Part shown: positions 36,862-47,440 of the stretch, one piece after another | Position numbering within the stretch: the first letter of the stretch is position 1 | Layout: each line of letters starts with the position of its first letter | NCBI RefSeq assembly: GCF_949628265.1 | Contig: NC_088788.1 | Coordinates: 3,286,001-3,350,000 of the forward strand | Direction: 5' to 3' | Source of the DNA: Cloeon dipterum | Lineage: Eukaryota; Arthropoda; Insecta; Ephemeroptera; Baetidae | DNA length: 64,000 nt | Position numbers and translations under genes: made by a program | Notes under the pieces: model-generated | The model's input: the letters and a program-made list of their open reading frames with translations, nothing else | What the model was told of the DNA's origin: nothing | The model's database searches: none

Positions 36862-38935
36862 ATGCAGGGGACGCGAGCAGAGCGAAATCTGAGCTATTTT
36901 CTAAAAATTACATTAATCATTACGATGGCAACGTGTACCCTGCTGATTTTCTTATCTGAGCGTCAGCACTCTTGGTCCATCGTGCAAATACGCGAGGAAA
37001 TTCACGAAACTTTGACTAATGAAGCGGCTGCCAATTTATCCATTACGGAGGAAGGGGAAGCAATTTTGTACATCGGTGAAGCCGAAAACTTGACTCAAGA
37101 GGATATATTAAAAAAGGTAAAAAATCATAATAATTTTATGGCTGTGAATTTCAGATGGTTTTAGCCTTTTTTGTCTCATCGTTTTAGACAAATTTACAGA
37201 TTCTCTAATAAAATAGAACTTGTTTGACAAAAATTCTGTAAAATGTAATATTTTAGGGGCCGCAGGCACAAAATAAATAGGTGTTCGTTAAGAAATTGAA
37301 ATAAAAGTTGATTATTTTTATTTATTTACAGCCCAAATAAATTTACAACCTTATCTTAAATTTTAATGATTTATCAGGTGCATGACTGGGCGCCAAGCGT
37401 TCTCGCGGACCACGTGAACGACACGGACCGGAAACTAAACGACACTTGCGCTCATTACGTCAACCCCTACGGCGTGAAATATAACAATATCATGTGGCAA
37501 GTGCAGAAAATGCCCCGCGAGACGTACCACCTCTTCAACGCCTACTTTGACAACCGCACCGTTTTAACGGGCGGAGGATCCTTCGTTCGAATCCTCGCTA
37601 TCATTGACAAACGCGACCCTAGCAGCAAAAGCTTCTGCCAACTTTGGTTCACCGACAAGCCCGAGCCAACGATATCAGATGTAATTATTTGCAATTTTTA
37701 AGATAGTTAAAGCATTTTTTTTTTAAATTTGACAGGTGTCGGAAACAGAATATCTGTGGTACAAGGATTGGGGAAATGACGATTCGCCCTACCAGCCGTA
37801 CATGTTCAGCTGTGCCGTTCCTGCTTCGTTGGGGATGGTTCCAGAATCAATTTCTCTAGTTGCTAATCCGTGTGACAACGCCACCAACAATTTGAGAGTG
37901 ATCGACAACCGGGCACCATTAGGCAAAAAACTCAACTTTGCGGTCTGCGTGAAGGCGATGAATTTCAAACACCAACCCTTCGTTTCCATCAGGCTGGTCG
38001 AGTGGATCGAAATGCACAAAATACTCGGCGCAGACAAAATTTACATTTACGAGCTTCAGGTAGGTGTTAAATTATTTGATGGATATTTTTTTAAACATAA
38101 ATCAGGTGCATCCGAATACGACACGAGTTCTGGATTACTACAAGGCGCAAGGCTTGGTGGAGGTCACGAAACTGGCCCTGCCAGGAAGTGCCCCGAACAT
38201 TCCTGACCTCATGGAACTGTACCTGAGTGAAAGAACATTTGATATTCAGTGTCCTCTCGAACTCATTCAGTACACGGACTGCCTGCTGAAAAATATGAAT
38301 CTCTTTCAGTTCATCGTTGCTGTCGACATCGATGAAGTAAAATATAAATTGGAAAGTTCAAATTTGAAAATAAAATAAATTTGAAGGTTATTCTTCCGCT
38401 CAAAGTCGATAATTGGTACGATCTCATCTACAAAGTTGCCATTCCAAAGAACAAGCAGAGAGCAGAAGGCATTGCGTCCTTCGTAGCAAGAAATGTGCAC
38501 TTTATGGACGACACGGATGAGTATCAGGACTGGACCCAAGGAATACCAAAATACATGCACATGCTGCAGAATGTGCATCGCAACGTGTCTCACACCAGGA
38601 TTGGCGAAGCAATCAAGGTTTTAATTATTTCTGATCTACAATTATTCCTTAGCATGAAATAAAAAATTTGTTCTTAGTGTTTCCACAACACCGATTACGT
38701 TCTGGCGCTGCACAACCACTATGCCCGGCTTTGTCTCGGCAGCGGCGATTATTGCCCTGACGTTGATTTTGATCTTGAGGATGCCCATATGCAGCACTAC
38801 TGTCTTGGCAGGAAAAAGAGCGAGTGCCAGTGGATGCGAGGCAAGGACCTGGTGGTGGACACGTCCATCTGGAGATTCAAGGACAAACTCATTCCAGCTA
38901 CTCAGAAAGTCCTGCGCACGATTGGTTTTCTTTAA
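36862..38935 (+). CDS. GT92 family glycosyltransferase, tandem copy A
   Basis: Exons 36862-37116, 37378-37680, 37736-38059, 38106-38336, 38387-38617 and 38678-38935 join in frame (all introns phase 0) to 533 aa. A short N-terminus and one membrane segment at about 13-33 give a type II Golgi topology. The lumenal part carries the GT92 (DUF23) core: VEWIEMHKILGADKIYIYEL, then HPNTTRVLDYYKAQG, then a DxD-like VDIDE closing exon 4 (Asp368 and Asp370), followed by VILPLKVDNWYDLIY. The C-terminus has ALHNHYA and a cysteine-containing HYCLGRKKSEC segment. Several N-glycosylation sequons occur in exon 2. The donor and acceptor sugars are unknown; the family transfers sugars such as galactose in characterised members. 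The start was chosen because MQGTRAERNLS is conserved in A-D. Exon 6 has two codons more than in B-D. Confidence 0.9.
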
Positions 38936-39700
38936 ATTGTTTGAAATATATTCAATTTTAGTGTGAAATGTAGAATTTTTGAATTAATAAATTAATAACA
39001 GTAAAAAACATTCGATTTTATATAAAATTCTATAAAAGACGTCGGTTTAATCATAGAGACGTTTAAGCCAAATCATAACTTCGGGGTTAGTCAATACTTA
39101 ACAAATCGGAATATGGTTCGACATTAACGATGCGATCTTCAAATTGAGTCTTAAACAAAAACGTTTCAGATCCGTCAGTACGAAACATAAAATTCAAATC
39201 CTTCGTCGTCATCACAAATCATCTCAAATCAGAATTGTCGTCCTAATCGGGCGTCTAATCAGCCAGTTGGCCAGGTTCCCTTTTTACAAACAAGTATTCA
39301 TGCAAACATCAAAATAATATTCTTGTATAACAATTAATATTATTACAATAAATTCAATTTGATTGACTATACAAATCAATTTCATGGTTGAAATCCGCAA
39401 TTCAATGCGAGACCCTTCACGTGGTCTTGGCCAAGCCACCTTTGGAGGACGAAACGTGCTGCACTCCTTATATGCCGAGCTGAGCATAAAAAAGCCCCTG
39501 GCGGCTCACAAAATTTCACAAATTCACATATTAACAGCAAAATATATTTCACAATCACTCAGATAGATGGCACAAACAATATCTCTCTCAAAGAAATTCA
39601 ACGATTTGAAAATTAATTTTTGTGTAGTGCTTCATTATCAAAGTAACATTACTATACACTCCTCTAGTTAATTATATTTTGATTGAAGTCGAAATGAAAC
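38936..39700. other. spacer between GT92 copies A and B
   Basis: AATAAA-type signals lie near 38985. No further gene is recognised; two overlapping open frames near 39284-39566 on opposite strands show no domain. Confidence 0.5.
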
Positions 39701-39727
39701 AAAAATTTTGACGATGAAGCATCAAAT

Positions 39728-39768
39728 TTTATAAATCATAGAGTAATATGGAGCAACGTGCCAGTTTA
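39728..39768 (+). promoter_or_regulatory. core promoter of GT92 gene B
   Basis: TATAAAT at 39730-39736 and an initiator-like CCAGTTT (A at 39763) are 33 bp apart, and the same arrangement occurs upstream of C and D. The predicted leader is about 103 nt. Confidence 0.6.
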
Positions 39769-39865
39769 ATGTTTATGGGCAGCGGAAGTTGCAGCAGTGG
39801 AGCGATAGTATCTCAGTATCTCTCCTGCAACGGCAGGCGACATACCTACAAACAGCACACGAACG

Positions 39866-42482
39866 ATGCAGGGGACGCGAGCAGAGCGAAATTTGAGCAA
39901 TTTTCTAAAAATTGCATTAATCATTACGATGGCAACGTGTACCCTGCTGATTTTAATATCTGACCGGCAGCACTCTTGGTCCATCGTGCAAATACGCGAG
40001 GAAATTTACGAAACTTTGATTAATGAAGCGGCTGCCAATTTATCCATCACGGAAGAAGGGGAAGCAATTTTGTTCATCGGTGAAGCCGAAAACTTGACTC
40101 AAGAGGATATATTAAAAAAGGTAAAAAATCATAATAATTTTATGGCTGTGAATTTCAGATGGTTTTAGTCTTTTTTGTCTCGTCATTTTAGCCAAATTTA
40201 CAGATTCTCTAATAAAATATAACTTGTTTGACAAAAATTCTGTAAAATGTAATATTTTAGGGGCCACAGGCACGAAATAAATAGGTTTGTTAAGAAATTG
40301 AAACAAAAGTTAATTATTTTTATTTTCAACCGTACATTACAAAACTAGTTATAAGGATTTATTTGAATTTTCAGCCGAAATAGTAGGGATCGTGCTATTA
40401 ATTATAAAATTTGTTTGAATATTTTACAGTTTATTTCTTGCCGAACGGACAAGGCATGCTAATGTAAGAAGATTAGTAAAAAAAACTATTTGCAGAAACT
40501 TTGCTTTAAAGAAAAACACTGACGAAATACGTTTAAACTGATTTTCGCATCTCTAAATAAAATAAATATGTATAAATAGTTTTTACTTAAACGCAAATAA
40601 AATAGTGTGGTTAATTTAATTCTCTTGTTTTTAGAATGGCTAGGTGTCTCTCAAGGAAAAATAGATAGTGGCACTGGGAAATTGATCAAAATTATTTTCA
40701 GGCTAAAATATAACTCGAAATTTCCTGACGTGAAACATTAAGCTATGACTTAGACGGCTTCTAATTGTTTTTAGACTCTTTATTAGACAACAATTTAGTT
40801 TTAGATGATTTTAAATGATGGTTTAAAGGGTTTGAATTAGCATTATCCTCTCATGTAAATTTGAAACTCAGCCCAAAAGTTACAAAAAGTTAATTAATTT
40901 CCCATTTATAATTATTTTCAGGTGCATGACTGGGCGCCTAGTGTTCTTGCAGATCACGTGAACGACACGGACCGCAAATTAAACGACACTTGCGCTCACT
41001 ACGTCAACCCCTACGACGTGAAATACAACAATATCATGTGGCAAGTGCAGAAAATGCCCCGCGAAACGTACCTGCTCTTTAACGCCTACTTTGACAACCG
41101 CACCGTTTTAACGGGCGGAGGCTCCTTCGTTCGAATCCTCGCCGTCATTGACAGACCTGAGCCAAGTAACAAAAGCTTCTGCCAACTTTGGTTCGCCAAC
41201 AAGCCCGAGCCAACGATATCAGATGTAATTATTTGCAAATTTTACGATATTCGAATCAAATTTTTTATTTTAAAATTGAAAACAGGTGTCGCAAACAGAC
41301 TTTCTGTGGTACAGGGAATGGGGAAACGACAAATCGCCGTACCAGCCGTACCTTTTCAGCTGTGCCGTGCCTGCTTCGTTGGGGATGGTTCCAGAATCCG
41401 TATCTCTGGTTGCCAATCCGTGCGACAACGCGACCAATAATTTGAGAGTGATCGACAACCGGGCACTATTTGGCAAAAAACTCAACTTTGGGGTATGCGT
41501 GAAGGCGATGAACTTCAAACACCAGCCCCTTGTTTCCATCAGGCTGGTCGAGTGGATCGAAATGCACAAAATACTCGGCGCAGACAAAATTTTCATTTAC
41601 GAGCTTCAGGTAAGTGTTAATTTAATCGGTGAATATTATTTTAAACATAAATCAGGTGCATCCGAATACGACGCGAGTTTTGGATTACTACAAGGCGCAA
41701 GGCTTGGTGGAGGTCACGAAACTGGCCCTGCCAGGAAGTGCCCCGAACATTCCTGACCTCATGGAAATGTACATGAGTCACAGGACATTTAGTATTCAGT
41801 GCCCTCTCGAACTCATCCAGTACACCGACTGCCTGCTGAAAAATATGAATCTCTTTGAGTTCATCGTTGTTGTCGACATCGACGAGGTACAATAGAAATT
41901 GGGAAGTCGAAATTCAGTTCAAATTGTAAAATTAAATAAATTTATAGGTTATCCTTCCGCTCCAAGTCGATAATTGGTACGATCTCATCTACAAAGTTGC
42001 CATTCCAAAGAACAAGCAGAGAACAGAAGGCATAGCGTCATTCGTAGCAAGAAATGTGCACTTTATGGACGACACGGATGAGTATCAGGACTGGACTCAG
42101 GGAATACCAAAATACATGCACATGCTGCAGAATATCCATCGCAACGTGTCTCACTCGGAGATTGGCAATTCAATTAAGGTTGCTGATCTAGAATTATATT
42201 CCTTTCCGTCCAATAATTTTTTTTTCTTAGTGTATCCACAACACAGATTACGTTCTGGCGCTGCACAACCACTATGCCCGGCATTGTCTTGGCGATTATT
42301 GTCCAGACGTTGATTTTGACCTTGAGGATGCCCATATGCAGCACTACTGTCTTGGCAGGAAGAAGAGTGAGTGCAAGTGGAAGCGAGGAAAGGACCTGGT
42401 GGTGGACACGTCTATGTGGAGGTTCAAGGACAAACTCATTCCTGCTACTCAGAAAGTCCTGCGCACGATTGGATTTCTTTAA
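39866..42482 (+). CDS. GT92 family glycosyltransferase, tandem copy B
   Basis: Exons 39866-40120, 40922-41224, 41286-41609, 41656-41886, 41948-42178 and 42231-42482 give 531 aa, with all introns in phase 0. The protein has a single N-terminal membrane segment (FLKIALIITMATCTLLILIS) and the complete GT92 core with VDIDE at the end of exon 4 and ALHNHYA in exon 6. It is closest to copy A: the two share the beginning of intron 1 and the very short introns 2 (55 and 61 bp). Intron 1 is longer than in the other copies (801 bp). The intron 5 donor is the weak gttgct. AATAAA signals follow at about 42519. Confidence 0.9.
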
Positions 42483-43200
42483 ATTGTTTGTTTGATAGCA
42501 ATATGTAAAATTTTTATAGTTAATAAATAAAAGATATGTAAAAAATAATTTGGAATATGTTTTAATTATCAGTGAGACGGGTTTAAGAAGATTTATTATT
42601 TTTATGGGCTTCTAATTGTCATGCAACCACCTACAAACAGTCGAATACAATTTCAATTAATTTGCTAAAAAGCATAAAATAACGTAACTCCTTGGCTAAC
42701 GTGAACAAATTTTCCTAATTTTTAAAGTTAAAGGTTTCACTTTTCAGATCTTCAATGTTTTTAAAACCCAAAAAATTAAAAAGATGAAGTTAGCTAGTTC
42801 TGGTTTTATCTAAAAACTTCAAATATGGATGAGTGTTCTTCTCTCAGTCAGTAAAAACGACACAATTTTGTAGCGCTGGCAGGCTGGCACATCCGCAATG
42901 ACGAAATTATTTATCAACATCGCTCTGGCAACGATCAGCGTATCACAAATATTGGGGAGTACTGATTAAAATAAATTAAAATAAAGAAAATTTTGTCTTT
43001 TTGACTTCAAAAGACATTTTGAACGATTTAAAATATGGGGCTATAATATCTCAGGACGATGAACCACATTTTTAATTTTCCGTCTCAAAATTTAATTAGG
43101 GTTGTTGGATTTATTTTGTATAGTGCTTGTTATCAAAGTAAAATCTCTACACTTCTCTTATTAATTACATTTTTGATTGAAGTTGAAATGAAACAAAATT
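42483..43200. other. spacer between GT92 copies B and C with E-type 5' relic
   Basis: From about 42640 to 42930 the spacer resembles the DNA just upstream of gene E (about 50480-50719), including 47 identical bases at 42884-42930. Similarity stops before any E coding sequence. The part after 42955 holds nothing recognisable. Confidence 0.6.
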
Positions 43201-43221
43201 TTCGCCGATGAAGTTTCATAT

Positions 43222-43260
43222 TTTATAAAACAGAGGAATGTGTAGCAACATGCCGCAGTT
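43222..43260 (+). promoter_or_regulatory. core promoter of GT92 gene C
   Basis: TATAAAA at 43224-43230 and initiator-like GCAGTT (A at 43257) are 33 bp apart. The predicted leader is about 104 nt. Confidence 0.6.
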
Positions 43261-43360
43261 CCCAGTATTTGGGCAGCGGAAGTAGAAGCAATAGGACGCG
43301 ATATAGTATCTCTCTCGCAATGACAGGCAACAGACCTACGTAAACAACACACAAATAACG

Positions 43361-46071
43361 ATGCAGGGGACGCGAGCACAGCAAAATCTGAGCAATTTCT
43401 TAAAAATTATATTAATCATTACGATGGCAACGTGCACCCTGCTGATTTTAATATCTGACCGGCAACACTCTTGGTCCATCGTGCAAATACGCGAGGAAAT
43501 TTACCAAACCTTGACTAATGAAGAAGCTGCTGCCAATTCGACCAACATAGAGGAAGGAGAAGCAATTTTGAATATCGGTGAATCCAAAAACTTGTCTCAA
43601 GATGATGTATTAAAAAAGGTAAAATTATTATAATTTTTATGGCTGTTAATTTTAGTTTGGTCCCGTCGTTTACGACAAATTTATATACAGGCTCTCCATT
43701 AAAATAGAACTTGCAGAAAATAATTCGGGTGAATTTAACCCAACTGATTTTACAATGGCTACCCCCCCCCCCCCCCAAGTAAAATTCGAGCACAGAAGAC
43801 TTGCAAGAAGAATAAAAATAGGTTTTACTGGGAAATTAATTCTACGCAAAATGTATCTCATGAGAAATGTTCCGAAATTTTTCTGGTGTGAAACTTTAAA
43901 CTCAATTAGACGATTTCTGACTGCTTTTAAACTCTTTAAAAGACAATTTTTTAATCCTAGAAAGTATAAGATGATTTTAAGTGTAGTTTGAATCAGCTCA
44001 TTTGATCTTCGATGCAAATTTGAAAACTTAGAAAAAACATCCAATCGTCTAAAATTTACAGCCCAAAAAATGTACAACCTTATCTTCAATTTTAATTATT
44101 TTCAGGTGCATGACTGGGCGCCTAGCGTTCTCGCAGACCACGTGAACGACACGAACCGCAAATTTAACGACACTTGCGCCCACTACGTCAACCCCTACGG
44201 CGTGAAATACAACAATATCATGTGGCAAGTGCAGAAAACGCCCCGCGAAACGTACCACCTCTTCAACGCCTACTTTGACAACCGCACCGCTATAATGGGC
44301 AAAGGTTCCTTCGTTCGAATCCTCGCCGTCATTGACAGACGCGAGCCAAGTAACAAAACCTTCTGCCAACTTTGGTTTGCAAACAAGCCCGAGCCAACGA
44401 TATCAAATGTAATTATTTGCAAATTTTATGACATTTACAGCAATTTTTATTTTGAAATTTAACTAACCGCGTATTTAGTGAAATAAATTTTTGTTCGCGT
44501 GGCATATGCGGAAATATTGTTCAGTATTCATGAGAACCAATCAGGAACGAAGAAAAAGTTCACAAATGGGAGGATTGACGTGGAATGGAAAGTGATTTAA
44601 TGAAATACTCATTTTTGACCAATTTGTAGAAGTGGTTTTCACAAGGGCTATGCATTTAAGACAATGTTTTTTTATTTACAGTTCTATTCTTAGTCAAATG
44701 ATTATGAAACATTTTTAAAATTGTTTGAAAAGCATCTAAAAATTATATAAAAATGGTAAAAATTGCAACCTTTGTATTTGCCAGGTAGAGATTTTTCGCA
44801 AAAAAAAAATAATTTTGATCTATTAACGAGACTAAAAAATGTTTCGTGTATGAAAAATTGATTTCTTTAACAGGTGACGCGAACAGACTTTCTGTGGTAC
44901 AATGAATGGGGAAACGAAAAATCGCCCTACCAGCCGTACCTTTTCAGCTGTGCCGTGCCTGCTTCGTTAGGGATGGTTCCGGAATCCGTATCTCTGGTTG
45001 CCAATCCGTGCGACAACGCCACCAACAATTTGAGAGTGATCGACAACCGGGCACCATTAGACAAAAAACTCAATTTTGGAGTTTGCGTGAAGGCGATGAA
45101 CTTCAAAAACCAGCCCCTCGTTTCTGTTAAGCTGGTCGAGTGGATTGAAATGCACAAGATACTCGGCGCTGATAAAATTATCATTTATGAGCTTCAGGTA
45201 AGTGTTAATTTAATCGGTGAATATTATTTTAACAATAAATCAGGTGCATCCGAATACGACACGAGTTCTGGATTACTACAAGGCGCAAGGCTTTGTTGAG
45301 GTCACGAAACTGGCCCTGCCAGGAAGTGCCCCGAACATTCCTGACCTCATGGAAATGTACATGAGTCACAGGACATTTGGTATTCAGTGCCCTCTCGAAC
45401 TCATCCAGTACACCGACTGCCTGCTGAAAAATATGAATCTCTTTGAGTTCATCGTTGTTGTCGACATCGATGAAGTAAAATATAATTTGGAAAGTAAAAA
45501 ATTTGTAAAATGAGAAAAATTTAAAGGTTATCCTTCCGCTTAAAGTCGATAATTGGTACGACCTCATCTACAAAGTTACCATTCCAAAGCACAAGAAGAA
45601 TAAAGAAGGCATAGCGTCATTCGTAGCAAGAAATGTGCACTTTATGGACGACACGGATGAGTATCAGGACTGGACTCAGGGAATACCAAAATACATGCAT
45701 ATGCTGCAGAATGTGCATCGCAACGTGTCTCACACAAAGAAGGGCGATGCGATTAAGGTTTTACTAATTTCTGATCTATATAATTATTCCTTTCCATCAA
45801 TTGAAAATTTCGTTCTTAGTGTTTCCATAACACAGATTACGTTCTGGCACTGCACAACCACTTTGCCCGGCTTTGTCTCCGCGATTATTGCCCTTGCGTC
45901 GATTTTGATATCGAGGATACCCACATGCAGCACTACTGTCTTGGCAGGAAGAAGAGTGAGTGCAAGTGGAAGCGAGGAAAGGACCTGGTGGTGGACACGT
46001 CTATGTGGAGGTTCAAGGACAAACTCATTCCAGCTACTCAAAAAGTCCTGCGCGCAATTGGATTTCTCTAA
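43361..46071 (+). CDS. GT92 family glycosyltransferase, tandem copy C
   Basis: Exons 43361-43618, 44106-44408, 44874-45197, 45244-45474, 45527-45757 and 45820-46071 give 532 aa, with all introns in phase 0. It has the N-terminal membrane segment, VDIDE (368-372) and ALHNHFA. It is nearly identical to copy D in coding sequence and shares with it the intron 1 sequence, an expanded intron 2 (465 bp here, 431 in D, 55-61 in A/B), an extra codon in exon 1 and the TNIEEGEAILNIGES segment, so C and D are sisters. Intron 1 contains a run of 15 C (43762-43776) that is only five C in D. Confidence 0.9.
43762..43776. repeat. poly-C run in intron 1 of GT92 gene C
   Basis: Fifteen consecutive C, against five at the matching place in gene D (about 47844-47848). 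Homopolymer length may also reflect sequencing or assembly error. Confidence 0.8.
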
Positions 46072-46389
46072 ATTGTTTGTTTTATAGCAAAATGTAAATT
46101 TTTTATACTTGATGAATAAGTAAAAAATACTTTGGAATATATTTTAATTATCAGTGTAACGGGTGTAAGAAGATCGACTATTTTTATGGGCTTCTAATTG
46201 TCATGTGGTCATCTAATGAGCACTAATCATGCAATTTCCAGCAATTTAAATCAAACTTAAAAGGGTTAAAAGCCATCTCAGCTTGCCAAGACCACCTACA
46301 AATAGTCAAATGCAATTTAAATTTGCTAAAATGCATAAAATAGCTAAACTCTTTGACTTTTTAACTAACCAATCAAAGTCAAAGGATTT
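46072..46389. other. 3' flank of GT92 gene C
   Basis: This is homologous to the sequence after B and before E (the shared block around 'ctaattgtcatg' and the AATGAGCAC motif). Similarity to those flanks stops at about 46389, where unrelated DNA begins. Confidence 0.5.
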
Positions 46390-46930
46390 CGGACGTCCAT
46401 GAGAGAAGGTCGGTGTCCGAGAGGAAGAAGTCAGTCTTTCGCGACCCCCTAGACTAATTAGACATCATCTGTCTTCTCAGTCTGTCCAAGTGCAGTGAAA
46501 TAAAGTTCTAACTGTGACCAAAGACTCAGCAATCAGGCCCTATCAGCACCTGTGGAGAGAGTGAGTTCCGCGATACAGGTTTTATGTGTCCAAGCCAAGC
46601 CAAATGGGCAGAGGTACTTTTCCTGTACCACACAGGAAAGGTACATACAAATTGAAGCAGGCAATCATTGTTTTCGACAATAAGCAGCCACAAGAAAACT
46701 GCACCAAGAACAAGAGGTCACCAGCAGCACAGGTGATCAGCAAAGCAATACCATTCAGGTCCATAAATGACCAGGTCAACAAGCTCAAGTGAAGTAACAA
46801 ACTGAAAGACGCAATAGTGAAAAGACTGGACAAGAATCAAGATTTGAGTGAATATTTGAATTGATGTCATTTGTAAAATCGTATACACAAGTATTGAGGT
46901 TTTCTGAATTAAATAATACACGTTAACTTA
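46390..46930 (+). other. unrecognised inserted segment, possibly retroelement-derived
   Basis: This segment interrupts the spacer shared by the GT92 copies. It is less AT-rich than its surroundings, A-rich on the plus strand, has 'gtgaaataaagttctaactgtg' resembling an LTR R/U5 region, and a 13-bp hairpin at about 46613-46644 (GTACTTTTCCTGT / ACAGGAAAGGTAC). A 68-codon open frame (46586-46792) is rich in Lys, Gln and Asn and has no recognisable domain. It may be a retroelement remnant or a retrocopied transcript; I cannot decide. Confidence 0.35.
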
Positions 46931-47302
46931 AAACTTACACATCACCCTTTTATTATTCATGCAAGATCCTGCTAAATCTGCTTTAATTAATTCTTCAATT
47001 GTTAATCGGTATTTGTCTCAATTAGTCAAGAACACCAGAGGAATAGCTAGTTTGGAAATATTAATTTCACAGTTATTCTAGCAATCAATAGCGATCGGAA
47101 CCTTTTAATTTTTACAGGTATTTCATTAATCAACTTGCTAAGAAGATACATTACACAGTATACGATTAAAAGTAAAAGTTGAATTTGAAATTATTTTTTA
47201 AAGTGCTTATTATGAAAGTAAAATCTGTAGACTTTTCTTATTATAATTTTACATTTTTGATTGAAGTTGAAGTGAAACAAAATTTTCGCCGACGAAGCAT
47301 CA

Positions 47303-47342
47303 TATTTTATAAAACAGAGTAATATGGAGCAACAGGCCAGTT
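47303..47342 (+). promoter_or_regulatory. core promoter of GT92 gene D
   Basis: TATAAAA at 47308-47314 and initiator-like GCCAGTT (A at 47339) are 31 bp apart, the canonical distance. The predicted leader is about 102 nt. The ATGGAGCAAC word between them would lie upstream of the start site. Confidence 0.65.
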
Positions 47343-47440
47343 CCCAGTATTTGAGCAGCGGAAGTAGAAGCAATAGAACGCGATAGTATCTCTCCCGCAA
47401 TGACAGGCAACAGACCTACGTAAACAGCACACAAATAACG

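Noticed and set aside
39748-39963. ATGGAGCAAC-initiated frame overlapping the start of GT92 gene B (similar in A and D)
   Set aside because: The ATG lies between the TATA box and the initiator, so it would be upstream of the transcript start; the frame is not conserved in C and ends early in D.
46582-46833. 83-codon hydrophobic frame on the minus strand in the C-D spacer
   Set aside because: Opposite strand of an A-rich unassigned segment; hydrophobicity follows from the T-rich complement.
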